Source of the DNA: Marinimicrobium alkaliphilum
GTDB lineage: Bacteria > Pseudomonadota > Gammaproteobacteria > Pseudomonadales > Cellvibrionaceae
NCBI RefSeq assembly: GCF_003259155.1
Contig: NZ_QGMQ01000006.1
Location: 62,001 to 126,000, forward strand
Direction: 5' to 3'
DNA length: 64,000 nt
A program made the position numbers and the translations under genes. Of the stretch, positions 27,580-35,847 are shown piece after piece (position 1 is the first letter of the stretch; each line of letters opens with the position of its first letter). The notes under the pieces are model-generated. The model searched no databases. It saw nothing but the letters and a program-made list of their open reading frames with translations, and was not told the DNA's origin.

Positions 27580-28998
27580 ATGAGTCAACCGCTCGTCAGC
27601 AGCCCCCCCTCGAAGACCGGCTTCCTGCGGCAGGCACTTCCCGAGTGGCGAGCACTGGCAATCCTGGGCGGACCGATTCTGGTGGCGCAATTGGCACAGA
27701 TGGCCAACAGCGTCATCGATACGATTATGGCGGGTCACGCCAGCGCCGAAGACCTGGCCGGGGTGGGCATCGGCTCGAGCCTGTGGGTACCCCTGGTACT
27801 TTTTTCAATGGGCGTGCTGAGCGCCATGCAGCCAATGATCTCGGGTTATAAAGGAGCCCGACAGCCGCGCCGGATCATGCCCGTGACCTGGCAAGGCATT
27901 TACATCAGCCAGGCCGCAGCCCTAGGGATGATTTTGTTGGTCATCAACGCCGGACCGCTGCTGGCACTGTTCCAGCTAGAACCGGACACCCGCGCGATCA
28001 CCGAGGGCTACCTGAAGGCACTGGCCTGGGGACTCCCCGCCATAATGCTACTCGGTGCGCTGCGCGGACTTACCGACGGCCTCGGTCACACCCGGGTCAT
28101 TATGCTCTTTTCACTGCTGGCTACCCTGATCAACCTGCCCCTCAACTATATTTTTATTTACGGCAAGCTCGGTGTTCCCGCTTTCGGCGGTGTGGGCTGT
28201 GGCTGGGCCACCACGCTGTCCCACTGGCTCGCCCTGATCGGGCTGCTGCTTTATCTTAACAGCAGCAAAATCTATCGCCGCTACCACCTGCTGGTGTGGC
28301 GCACGCCGCCGCAGTGGGCCGTGATGCGTCAGGTGTTACGCCTGGGGTTGCCCATCGGCGGGGCGCTCTTTGTCGAGGTCAGCATGTTCTCGGTTATCGC
28401 CCTGTTCCTCGCGCCACTGGGAGCGACCGTGGTCGCCGGCCATCAGGTGGTGCTCAACGTCGTCTCGCTGATGTTTATGGTGCCTTTGAGTCTGGGCATG
28501 GCCCTGACCCTCCGGGTCAGCTACTTGCTGGGCGCCGGGCACCCGGAAACCGCCCGAGCACTGGCTCGCAGCAGCATGCTTCTGGCGCTGGGCGTCGCAG
28601 CCCTCTATGCCCCGGCCCTGTTGTTCGGACGCAATCTCATCGCCCAGCTCTACACCAACGACCCGGCGGTGATTGAGGTGGCTCTGACGCTGATGGTGTT
28701 CGCCGCCGCCTTTCAGGTAGCCGACGTCCTCCAAGTCGCCGCCATTCACGCCCTGCGCGGCTATCGGGACACCCGTATTCCGATGTTTATTATGCTGCTT
28801 TCTTTTTGGGGCATCTGTTTGCCGCTTGGCTACCTTCTCACCTTCACTGAGCTGCTGGGCCCGGCCCTGGGGGCTCCCGGCTTCTGGATTGCACTGACTA
28901 CGGGCCTCGCCCTGGCGAGTGTACTGTTAGGGTGGCGCCTGTGGCTGGTAACCCGCGCCACCGGCCGAGCGGCGGCGGGAACGGCGACAAAACATTAA
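27580..28998 (+). CDS. MATE-family multidrug efflux transporter (NorM-like)
   Basis: This 472-residue, 12-helix protein is a cation-coupled antiporter of drugs and other organic cations. The MATE signatures are visible: GGPILVAQLAQMANSVIDTI in helix 1, the symmetric LGLPIGGALFVEVSMFSVIA opening the second half, and GHQVVLNVVSLMFMVPLSLG. The product of the frame upstream of 27580 is polar and unrelated, so the ATG at 27580 is chosen. A remnant of a GGDEF gene begins about 20 bp after its stop, suggesting a recombination endpoint nearby. Confidence 0.93.
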   Translation: MSQPLVSSPPSKTGFLRQALPEWRALAILGGPILVAQLAQMANSVIDTIMAGHASAEDLAGVGIGSSLWVPLVLFSMGVLSAMQPMISGYKGARQPRRIMPVTWQGIYISQAAALGMILLVINAGPLLALFQLEPDTRAITEGYLKALAWGLPAIMLLGALRGLTDGLGHTRVIMLFSLLATLINLPLNYIFIYGKLGVPAFGGVGCGWATTLSHWLALIGLLLYLNSSKIYRRYHLLVWRTPPQWAVMRQVLRLGLPIGGALFVEVSMFSVIALFLAPLGATVVAGHQVVLNVVSLMFMVPLSLGMALTLRVSYLLGAGHPETARALARSSMLLALGVAALYAPALLFGRNLIAQLYTNDPAVIEVALTLMVFAAAFQVADVLQVAAIHALRGYRDTRIPMFIMLLSFWGICLPLGYLLTFTELLGPALGAPGFWIALTTGLALASVLLGWRLWLVTRATGRAAAGTATKH

Positions 28999-29017
28999 GT
29001 TTGGTAAAGGTTTGGGG

Positions 29018-29149
29018 CCGGTTACAGTGAGTCTCGGGGTCGCCCGGGGGCAGTCAGGCGACAGCCGGAAAACCTGGATCGGACGTGCAGATAAGGCCAT
29101 GTACGAGGCCAAGCATCTGGGTCGCAACCGGGTCGTACGCGCCGATTAA
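29018..29149 (+). pseudogene. C-terminal remnant of a GGDEF (diguanylate cyclase) gene
   Basis: Read in the frame ending at TAA 29147-29149, this stretch encodes PVTVSLGVA and then RADKAMYEAKHLGRNRVV. Those are the two C-terminal signatures of GGDEF domains, here only about a dozen residues apart instead of the usual 20 or more. There is no start codon context, no upstream domain and no GGDEF motif. The 5' part of the gene is therefore missing, and the gap between the two motifs may also be shortened. It lies directly after the MATE gene and cannot be functional. Confidence 0.8.
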
Positions 29150-29326
29150 CACTTTTTAGCACTGATGGACGCAATCATGACTCTGCCAAGAGTTTGTGTC
29201 AGAATAGGGGCTTTGGCACTGGCACCCCATTTTGGGGGCTTACAGATGAGCCGGAAGACCCACAGACCATGAATTCAAAAACCGGGGTACGACCCTCCGA
29301 GAACAATGCATAACGGGAGAGAACGC

Positions 29327-30904
29327 ATGCAAGTAACAACCTTGAAAGGTATGGCTTCAGCCGCGCTGCTGTCGCTGGGCCTGACCCTGGGTGCCTCAGC
29401 GAACGCCGACACCCCTTACGAAATCGCGCCCATTCAGGCGCCCTTCCCCATGCCGCAGATGGAGCGCCCGAGCATTCCGGATCGTACCTTCAATATCCGC
29501 GACTTCGGTGCTGAAACCTTCAGCGGCAGCCAGACCAGCGACAAACTCGTGACTGAAGCTATTCACCGCGCCATCGAAGCGGCCAACCGCGCTGGCGGCG
29601 GCAAAGTGGTCATCCCGCGTGGCCAATGGCTGACCGGTCCGATTCACCTGATGAGCAACATCAATCTGCATGTAGAGGAAGGTGCTCAGGTCTTCTTCAC
29701 CACCGACCGCGAAGAATATCTGCCGGTTGTACTGCAGCGCCACGAGGGCGTCGAGGCCCTGAACTACTCACCGCTGCTTTATGGCACGGGCCTGAAGAAC
29801 GTCGCCATTACCGGTAAGGGCGTGTTCGAAGGTCAGGGCGAAAGCTGGTGGGAGTGGTACCGAGAGCTGGGTGCTCCGCCGCGGGCCGTCGCCGCCAAGT
29901 CTCCGCTGTCACGCCGCGACTTCGGCAAAGGCTCAGGTATGGAAGGCATGCGCCCGAGCTTCCTGCTGCTGTGGGAGTCCGAGAACATTCTGATCGAAGG
30001 CATCACCCTGAACGATTCGCCCTTCTGGAACGTTCATCTCGTCTACAGCGAAAACGCCATTGTGCGGGATGTTCGCGTCAACAGCCTGGACGCACCGAAC
30101 GGCGACGGTATCGTGGTGGACTCCTCCAAGAACGTGCTGCTAGAGTACAACCACCTGGAAACCGGCGATGACGCCGTGGTGATCAAATCCGGTATGAACG
30201 AGGATGGTCTTGCGATCAATATCCCGACCGAGAACGTCGTCGTGCGCAACTTCCGCGCCGTGAACGTACGTACCGGCTCCGGTGGCGTCGTGTTCGGCAG
30301 TGAAACTTCGGGCGGCATCCGGAACGTCTACGTCTACAACGGCTTCTTTGACGGTGCAGACCGCGGCATCCGCTTTAAAACCGAGCGCGGTCGCGGCAAC
30401 GTGATCGAAAATATTCATGTGCGCGACATCGAGATGCACAACATCACCTATGAAGCCATCAACGTGAACACCTTCTACACCGGCCCCTCCGCCATGGGTC
30501 CGTCCCCGACGGTGCGCGATATCTTTATCCGCAATGTCAGTGTTGACGGCGTACCTACCGGCATCTCCTTTATCGGCTTGCCCGAGAAATGGCTGGAGAA
30601 TATCCACCTAGAGAACATCGAAATTAAAAACGCCGAGGTCGGTGCCCAGTTCAATCGCGTCAAGGACCTGTACCTGAAGAACGTGACCATCAGCTCCAAG
30701 TCGCGCGCTCTGACCCTGGATCAGGTGTACGAAGTACGCACTGAAGACCTGACCCTGCGCGATGAGACCGGGCGCAACCCGCTCTACATCATGGGTCCGG
30801 ACACCGGCGCGATCTTCGTCGAAGACGACATCGAAGGCCGTATCGACTTCGGCCCGAGCTTGTCTGACGAGATCCTGAACCCGGAAGACAGCCAGGCCTG
30901 GTAA
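29327..30904 (+). CDS. Secreted glycoside hydrolase family 28 protein (polygalacturonase-like)
   Basis: This 525-residue exported protein has a signal peptide (ASAALLSLGLTLGASANA) and a right-handed beta-helix of family GH28, which cleaves galacturonan or rhamnogalacturonan chains. The acid residues are present: NGDGI (Asp260) and TGDDAVVIKSG (Asp281/Asp282). So is the RGIRFKT arginine-lysine motif. In the usual GHGG-x-x-GSE-x-SGG block the His is replaced: here it reads TGSGGVVFGSETSGG, an unusual change at a conserved subsite residue. GGGAGAG supports the ATG at 29327. It is a single-gene unit with its own terminator. Substrate is not assignable. Confidence 0.85.
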   Translation: MQVTTLKGMASAALLSLGLTLGASANADTPYEIAPIQAPFPMPQMERPSIPDRTFNIRDFGAETFSGSQTSDKLVTEAIHRAIEAANRAGGGKVVIPRGQWLTGPIHLMSNINLHVEEGAQVFFTTDREEYLPVVLQRHEGVEALNYSPLLYGTGLKNVAITGKGVFEGQGESWWEWYRELGAPPRAVAAKSPLSRRDFGKGSGMEGMRPSFLLLWESENILIEGITLNDSPFWNVHLVYSENAIVRDVRVNSLDAPNGDGIVVDSSKNVLLEYNHLETGDDAVVIKSGMNEDGLAINIPTENVVVRNFRAVNVRTGSGGVVFGSETSGGIRNVYVYNGFFDGADRGIRFKTERGRGNVIENIHVRDIEMHNITYEAINVNTFYTGPSAMGPSPTVRDIFIRNVSVDGVPTGISFIGLPEKWLENIHLENIEIKNAEVGAQFNRVKDLYLKNVTISSKSRALTLDQVYEVRTEDLTLRDETGRNPLYIMGPDTGAIFVEDDIEGRIDFGPSLSDEILNPEDSQAW

Positions 30905-30945
30905 GGCCCTGAACCCCGGCGGCCCACCGCCGGACGGTTCTCCCC

Positions 30946-30981
30946 AAACCGCACAGTGCCCTCCGGCCTGTGCGGTTTTTT
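30946..30981 (+). terminator. Intrinsic terminator after the GH28 gene
   Basis: Arms AACCGCACAG (30947-30956) and CTGTGCGGTT (30968-30977) form a 10-bp stem followed by six T in all. It lies 40 bases after the stop codon and isolates the GH28 gene from the DnaT-like gene. Confidence 0.9.
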
Positions 30982-31008
30982 GTGTGCGGTAATGGTAAAG
31001 TAGGCGCC

Positions 31009-32139
31009 ATGAGCTCATCCCTGATCCCCGAAAAGCCCCTGACGGTTTCCCCCGCTCTGGCCGCCACCATCGGCCTGGAGGAAGCGGTCATGCTCACGCT
31101 GCTCAACGAAGCGGCACTCTACCGCCAACGCTCGACCGGTGCCGGGCGCGAGTGGCTGGTCCTTGAGCAGACCCTGGTAGAGCAACTGATGCCCTTTTGG
31201 AACGCCCACGACATCCAGCGTGTCAGTCGCAACCTGGCCGACAAAGGCGTCATTCTGCTGGACTCTGCGCCCTACGGCGAGAGCCGGGAGCTGCGCCTGG
31301 TGTTCAACGAGCAGGCCGAAAACCCGGCGCCTTCAGTCGCAGCGCCCACACCCAGCCCGACCCGCGGCGCGAGCCTGATCGGCCCGCACTGGCAGCCGGA
31401 CCGGGAGCTGATGGCCCAGATTGCCCAGCACAATATCCCGGAGTTTTTTGTGCGCGAGCAGCTGCCCGAATTCATCACCTACTGGCGCGAACGGGCCGAG
31501 GCCCACCATGCCTGGGGCTCAAAATTCCTCAAACACCTGCTGCGCCAGTGGCGCGAACGCGAACAGAGCACCCAGCGCCGGGACCAGCAGGTGCCCATGA
31601 GTAGCGGCTGGCGCCCAAGCCGGGATGCCCTTGAGGTATTGGTCAAACACGCCAATATCAGCTTGGCGTTCATTGAGGACGCCGTTCCCGAGTTTGTGCT
31701 CTACTGGCAGGAGCGCGGCGACATCGGCCGCACCTGGAACAGCAAGTTCATCCAGCACGTCAAACGCCAATGGCTCCGCTACAACGCCGCGCTCGAGCAC
31801 GACCCCTCGCCCCGGCGCATTGCGGATGACTGGCAGCCCAGTCAGGATGTGTACGATGTGCTCCGGCTGGCCAATATCGACGTCGACTTTGCCCGTCAGG
31901 CGGTGCCTGAGTTTGTGCTCTTTTGGCGCGACAGTAATCAGCTGCACAGCTCCTGGAACACAAAATTTCTCCAGCATGTAAAATACCAATGGGCCAAGCA
32001 CAAGCAACGGGCCCTGCAACCCCATTCATCGCAACAACAGGCAGGCCAAGATGCAGGACAGCAAACCGCTCATCGATCAGGTCACACGCGCGATCGCAGC
32101 CTCGTCCAGGACCTCACCGACCGCAGCTGGGCCAGCTGA
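31009..32139 (+). CDS. Protein with three DnaT-type ssDNA-binding repeats, putative primosome component
   Basis: The 376-residue protein has an N-terminal winged-helix-like domain (residues 1-100, with LNEAALYRQRSTG and IQRVSRNLADKGVI). Three copies of the DnaT-like C-terminal domain follow, at about 128-183, 200-257 and 275-330. Each repeat follows the pattern W-x-P-x-x-[DE] ... PEF-[IV]-x-[YF]-W-[RQ] ... W-x-[ST]-KF-[IL]-[QK]-H-[VL]-[KL]-x-QW. DnaT proteins bind single-stranded DNA and help load the replicative helicase at restart sites; a normal DnaT has one such domain. ATG 31009 is used; an earlier frame start lies in the terminator. The tail (330-376) is Gln/His-rich. The next gene overlaps it by 89 bases and encodes a P-like helicase loader. 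Confidence 0.85.
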   Translation: MSSSLIPEKPLTVSPALAATIGLEEAVMLTLLNEAALYRQRSTGAGREWLVLEQTLVEQLMPFWNAHDIQRVSRNLADKGVILLDSAPYGESRELRLVFNEQAENPAPSVAAPTPSPTRGASLIGPHWQPDRELMAQIAQHNIPEFFVREQLPEFITYWRERAEAHHAWGSKFLKHLLRQWREREQSTQRRDQQVPMSSGWRPSRDALEVLVKHANISLAFIEDAVPEFVLYWQERGDIGRTWNSKFIQHVKRQWLRYNAALEHDPSPRRIADDWQPSQDVYDVLRLANIDVDFARQAVPEFVLFWRDSNQLHSSWNTKFLQHVKYQWAKHKQRALQPHSSQQQAGQDAGQQTAHRSGHTRDRSLVQDLTDRSWAS

Positions 32140-32722
32140 GCAGCCCCGCCCCAAACCCACCGATGGCCACATTGATGCCATCAATGAGGCTTTTGCGCTG
32201 TTTCGGATCAATTACCACAATCAATATTACAAGGCCTACAGCGACGAGCAGACCCTGGCCCAAATCAAACGCCTGTGGCTCGACAGCCTGAGCCAGTTTG
32301 AACCCGATTCCATCCGCCGTGGGGCGCGCAAGGTGATTGAAACCAGCGACTACCTGCCCACCCTCAACCGTATGATCCGCGCCTGCCAGGGCGATCCGGA
32401 AAGTTACGGCCTACCCGATGCCCACAGAGCTTACGTGGAGGCTTGTCAGGCCCCCAGCCCCAAGGCCGCCTATTCCTGGAGCCACCCGGCGGTTTACCAC
32501 GCTGGCGTCGCCAGTGACTGGTTCTTTCTCACCAGCAGCCCCGAAAGGGCCGCGTTCCCGGTGTTTGAACGTAACTATCGACGCCTGTGTGAGCAGGTGA
32601 TGAACGGCGCTCAGCTCCCGGTTCCTGACGCTCCGGCACTCCCGGAACATATCGACACACCCCTGTCCAAAGCCGAAAACCAGAAACGTCTGGATGCATT
32701 ACGCCGAGAGCTGGACTTGTAA
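32051..32722 (+). CDS. Phage lambda P-like replication protein, putative DnaB helicase loader
   Basis: This 223-residue protein has a central domain resembling the replication protein P family. The key stretch is AINEAFALFRINYHNQYYKA, then the LAQIKRLWLDSLSQFEPDSI helix and the TSDYLPTLNRMIRACQ block that is typical of chromosomal P-like proteins. Lambda P recruits and opens the DnaB ring. The first 45 residues are polar and Pro/Ala-rich. The start codon lies within the preceding DnaT-like gene, so the two products are translationally linked and probably act together in helicase loading. No integrase, portal or other phage genes surround the pair. Confidence 0.8.
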   Translation: MQDSKPLIDQVTRAIAASSRTSPTAAGPAEQPRPKPTDGHIDAINEAFALFRINYHNQYYKAYSDEQTLAQIKRLWLDSLSQFEPDSIRRGARKVIETSDYLPTLNRMIRACQGDPESYGLPDAHRAYVEACQAPSPKAAYSWSHPAVYHAGVASDWFFLTSSPERAAFPVFERNYRRLCEQVMNGAQLPVPDAPALPEHIDTPLSKAENQKRLDALRRELDL

Positions 32723-32795
32723 AATCCCTCTGCACTGGCGGCAAATCCATCTATACTCATTGAAATGGACGTGGTTATAACAAGGTTTATTTTCT

Positions 32796-33641
32796 ATGCA
32801 ACACACGCTGTTTCGCACGCTTCCCGGCCTGGCGTTTATTGCCTACGCGCTGGCCTGTCTGGCGCTCGCCTGGTGGCTGATTGCCCACCCGCCAGTCCAG
32901 GAAGAGGCCGAACTGGTCACCATTCCGCGTACACCCGAGCTGCGCCCAAGCCAAACACAGCTACCGGACATGGGGGCCATCAGCCATATTCCCGAACGCA
33001 AACAGGCCTTTATCGACCTGCTGCTGCCCATGATCGATGAGCGCAACCAGTATATTCGCAGCCTGCGCGTCGAACTGAGCGCCATGCACACCCAGGTCGA
33101 GATGGGAATGCCGCTCAGCCGGCGCCAGAAACAGCGCCTGGAACAATTGCGGATCCGTTACCGCCTGTCCCAGGAGCGGGAACCGGATACCCAAGTTGCG
33201 CTAGAGCGGCTGCTCAGGCGCGCCGATGAAATTCCGCCGTCCATGGTGCTCGCCCAGGCGGCCGCGGAGTCCGGCTGGGGCACCTCGCGTTTTGCCCGGG
33301 AAGCCAACAATATTTTTGGCCAGTGGTGCTTTACCGAAGGCTGTGGCCTGGTGCCGGGTCGCCGTCCGGAGGGCGCGCGCCACGAGGTTCAGCTGTTCGA
33401 CAGTGTCGAAGCGGCGGTGCAATCCTATTACCGGAACATCAATACTCACCGGGCGTACCAGGCGTTCCGCAACCAGCGGGCCGAGCAACGGGCCAACGGC
33501 GATGTGCTCGATGGCCACGCCCTGGTCAGCACCCTGCTACACTATTCCAGCCGTGGTCAGGACTATGTCGACGAACTACAGCACCTGATCCGCTTCAATA
33601 ACTTTGATGCCTACGACTGGCGAGTGACCGCGGCACGATAA
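32796..33641 (+). CDS. Bax-like glucosaminidase-domain protein
   Basis: This 281-residue protein has one N-terminal membrane anchor (LPGLAFIAYALACLALAWWL), so the rest is periplasmic. The C-terminal half is a family 73-type N-acetylglucosaminidase domain. MVLAQAAAESGWGTSRFA includes the likely catalytic Glu158, followed by ANNIFGQWCF and YYRNINTHRAY. The size and organisation match E. coli Bax and other peptidoglycan hydrolases. ATG 32796 has a moderate ribosome-binding site. It lies 73 bp after the P-like gene and 16 bp before the EAL protein gene. Confidence 0.88.
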   Translation: MQHTLFRTLPGLAFIAYALACLALAWWLIAHPPVQEEAELVTIPRTPELRPSQTQLPDMGAISHIPERKQAFIDLLLPMIDERNQYIRSLRVELSAMHTQVEMGMPLSRRQKQRLEQLRIRYRLSQEREPDTQVALERLLRRADEIPPSMVLAQAAAESGWGTSRFAREANNIFGQWCFTEGCGLVPGRRPEGARHEVQLFDSVEAAVQSYYRNINTHRAYQAFRNQRAEQRANGDVLDGHALVSTLLHYSSRGQDYVDELQHLIRFNNFDAYDWRVTAAR

Positions 33642-33657
33642 CGAGGAGGCGCCTACG

Positions 33658-35829
33658 ATGCCCGATACACCGGTTTCGCAAAGCGCCCCTGCACGTCTAC
33701 TGATTCTTGACGACGACGCACTCACCGGCGAAACCATCCAGCGCATTGCCACCTACGCCGGCTTTGATGTCCTGTGCACCGCCAACGCCGACGACTTTTT
33801 GGCCCGGGTCAACGACTGGGTGCCAGACATCATTGCCCTGGACCTCATCATGCCGGACATGGACGGCGTTGAGGTCATGGCTGAACTGGCCAAGCACCAG
33901 TGCCAGGCCCGGATCATCATTACCAGCGGCGTCGGCAGCCGGGTGCTGGACGCCGCCGGGCGCAGTGCCCGAGGACATGGCCTGAACATTGCGGGCATAC
34001 TCCCCAAACCCTTTTCTGCCGGGGCGTTGCGCGAGCTGCTAAACACAGCGGTTGGCGAAGGAGGCCAGCTCACCGACCACCAACAGCAACGGGCGCAGGC
34101 CGAGCGCGCCTTAACCCTCAACGACCTGCGCGACGCCATTGCCACCCGCCAGATTCACCTGGCCTACCAGCCCAAAGTGGCCTGTCACACCGGCACCCTT
34201 TCCGGTTTTGAAGCACTGGCCCGATGGCATCACCCGGAACTGGGGTTTATTGCGCCGGACACCTTTATCCCCATGGCCGAAGAAAGCGGGCTGATCGACA
34301 CCCTCACCGCCCAGCTCGCCGAAGAAGCGCTCGACTGGCTGGCCGGCCTGTCCTCCAAAGGCCCGGTCACCGCTCTGGGGAGCCACCTGCTGCTGCAAGT
34401 GCGTCTGTCGCTCAATATTTCTGCCCACTCGCTGGCCAACAAACAACTGTTTGACGACATATCCCAACGCTGCCGACAACTGGGAATCGATCCTCAGCGC
34501 GTGGTCCTCGAGCTGACCGAAACCAGTGCCATGCACGACGCCACCGCCTCGCTCGACAACCTGACCCGACTGCGCATGCAGGGCTTCCACCTGTCTATCG
34601 ACGATTTTGGCACCGGCTACTCCTCCATGCTCCAGCTCGTACGCCTGCCCTTTTCGGAGATCAAGGTCGACAAAAGTTTTGTCATGACTGCGGCAGATTC
34701 GGAGGAATCACGGGTGGTCATCCGCTCCATCGTTGAACTGGGGCGCAGCCTGAAACTGAGTACCACGGCCGAGGGCATCGAAGACGCGAGCACGCTGGCC
34801 TACTTGCGGGAGTTGCGCTGTGATCTGGCTCAGGGCTATCACGTCGCCCGCCCCATGCCCGCCGAGGCGGTGTTGCCCTGGATAACCGAACGCGAACAGG
34901 CGCGCGAGCGCGACCGGATTGCGGCACTCAAACGCCTGAAACTGCTCGACACCCCCGACGAGGCACGTTTTGATCGTTTTACCCGTTTGGCCCAACGCCT
35001 TTTTCATGTCCCTATGGCACTGATTACCTTACTGGATGAAAACCGCCAATGGTTCAAATCCCGCCAGGGCCTGAGCCTGTCGGAAACCCCGCGCAGCGTA
35101 GCCTTCTGTAGCAAAGCCATTGAAACCGATGAGATGCTGATCGTCGCCGACGCCAGCCGCGACCCGCGCTTTCGCGACAATCCCTATGTCCAGGGACCGC
35201 CCCATGTGCGTTTCTATGCCGGCCAGCCGCTGTGCACACCGGAGGGCCACAAGGTCGGCACCCTGTGTGTAATGGACAGTGAAGTCCGGATGCTCTCGCC
35301 GCAGGATCAGAAGCTGCTACGCGAGCTCGGATTGTTGCTGGAACAGGAGCTGGCCCTCAACGCTCGGGACGCTACCGACCAGACCACGGGCCTGGTGAGC
35401 AAATCCGTCTTTCGTCGGCAGGCAGATGCAGCCTTCGAACTGTGCAAACGACTCGATCTGAGTGCGACCTTTATCAGTCTGCAACTGAGCAGTATTGCGC
35501 TCACCAACCAGGCGCTGGGACGGGACCAGGGTGACGCCATCATTCAGGAAGCCGGGCGAATTCTCGCTCAGGTAGCAGGCTCCGCCGATATTCTCGGTCG
35601 CTACCGCGGCACAGAAGTGGCTGCCATCCAACTGGAAATGAAGGAAAAAGACGCACTGACACTGGCGCAACACCTGAACGCCTATATCACAGAATGGAAC
35701 AACGACCGACCAAGCGAGAACCATCAGATTCACTGCGAAATCGGTATCGCGTACCTGAAACCCAACGCGAACGAAACCCTGACCGATGCGCTAACGCGGC
35801 ATTGGCGCCCGATTGCCATGGTATCCTGA
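33658..35829 (+). CDS. REC-EAL-GAF-degenerate GGDEF cyclic-di-GMP signalling protein
   Basis: This 723-residue cytoplasmic protein has four domains in an uncommon order. A receiver domain has phosphoacceptor Asp62 (LDLIMPDMDG). An EAL phosphodiesterase (about 145-400) has all key residues: E185-A-L, the ELTET glutamates, D315/D316 in DDFGTGYSS, K336 and E372. A GAF-type sensor (about 425-570) reads VPMALITLLDENRQWFKSRQ, ending GTLCVMD. Last comes a GGDEF-like domain in which the active site reads RGTEV, so it should not make c-di-GMP. It therefore looks like an active c-di-GMP hydrolase under phosphorelay and ligand control. A hybrid kinase gene follows 18 bp later and is its likely partner. 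Confidence 0.88.
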   Translation: MPDTPVSQSAPARLLILDDDALTGETIQRIATYAGFDVLCTANADDFLARVNDWVPDIIALDLIMPDMDGVEVMAELAKHQCQARIIITSGVGSRVLDAAGRSARGHGLNIAGILPKPFSAGALRELLNTAVGEGGQLTDHQQQRAQAERALTLNDLRDAIATRQIHLAYQPKVACHTGTLSGFEALARWHHPELGFIAPDTFIPMAEESGLIDTLTAQLAEEALDWLAGLSSKGPVTALGSHLLLQVRLSLNISAHSLANKQLFDDISQRCRQLGIDPQRVVLELTETSAMHDATASLDNLTRLRMQGFHLSIDDFGTGYSSMLQLVRLPFSEIKVDKSFVMTAADSEESRVVIRSIVELGRSLKLSTTAEGIEDASTLAYLRELRCDLAQGYHVARPMPAEAVLPWITEREQARERDRIAALKRLKLLDTPDEARFDRFTRLAQRLFHVPMALITLLDENRQWFKSRQGLSLSETPRSVAFCSKAIETDEMLIVADASRDPRFRDNPYVQGPPHVRFYAGQPLCTPEGHKVGTLCVMDSEVRMLSPQDQKLLRELGLLLEQELALNARDATDQTTGLVSKSVFRRQADAAFELCKRLDLSATFISLQLSSIALTNQALGRDQGDAIIQEAGRILAQVAGSADILGRYRGTEVAAIQLEMKEKDALTLAQHLNAYITEWNNDRPSENHQIHCEIGIAYLKPNANETLTDALTRHWRPIAMVS

Positions 35830-35847
35830 CTTCCGAGCGAGCCTCTT

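Noticed and set aside
31009-32722. Prophage remnant around the P-like protein
   Set aside because: No integrase, structural, lysis or repressor genes flank the pair; the neighbours are ordinary chromosomal genes.
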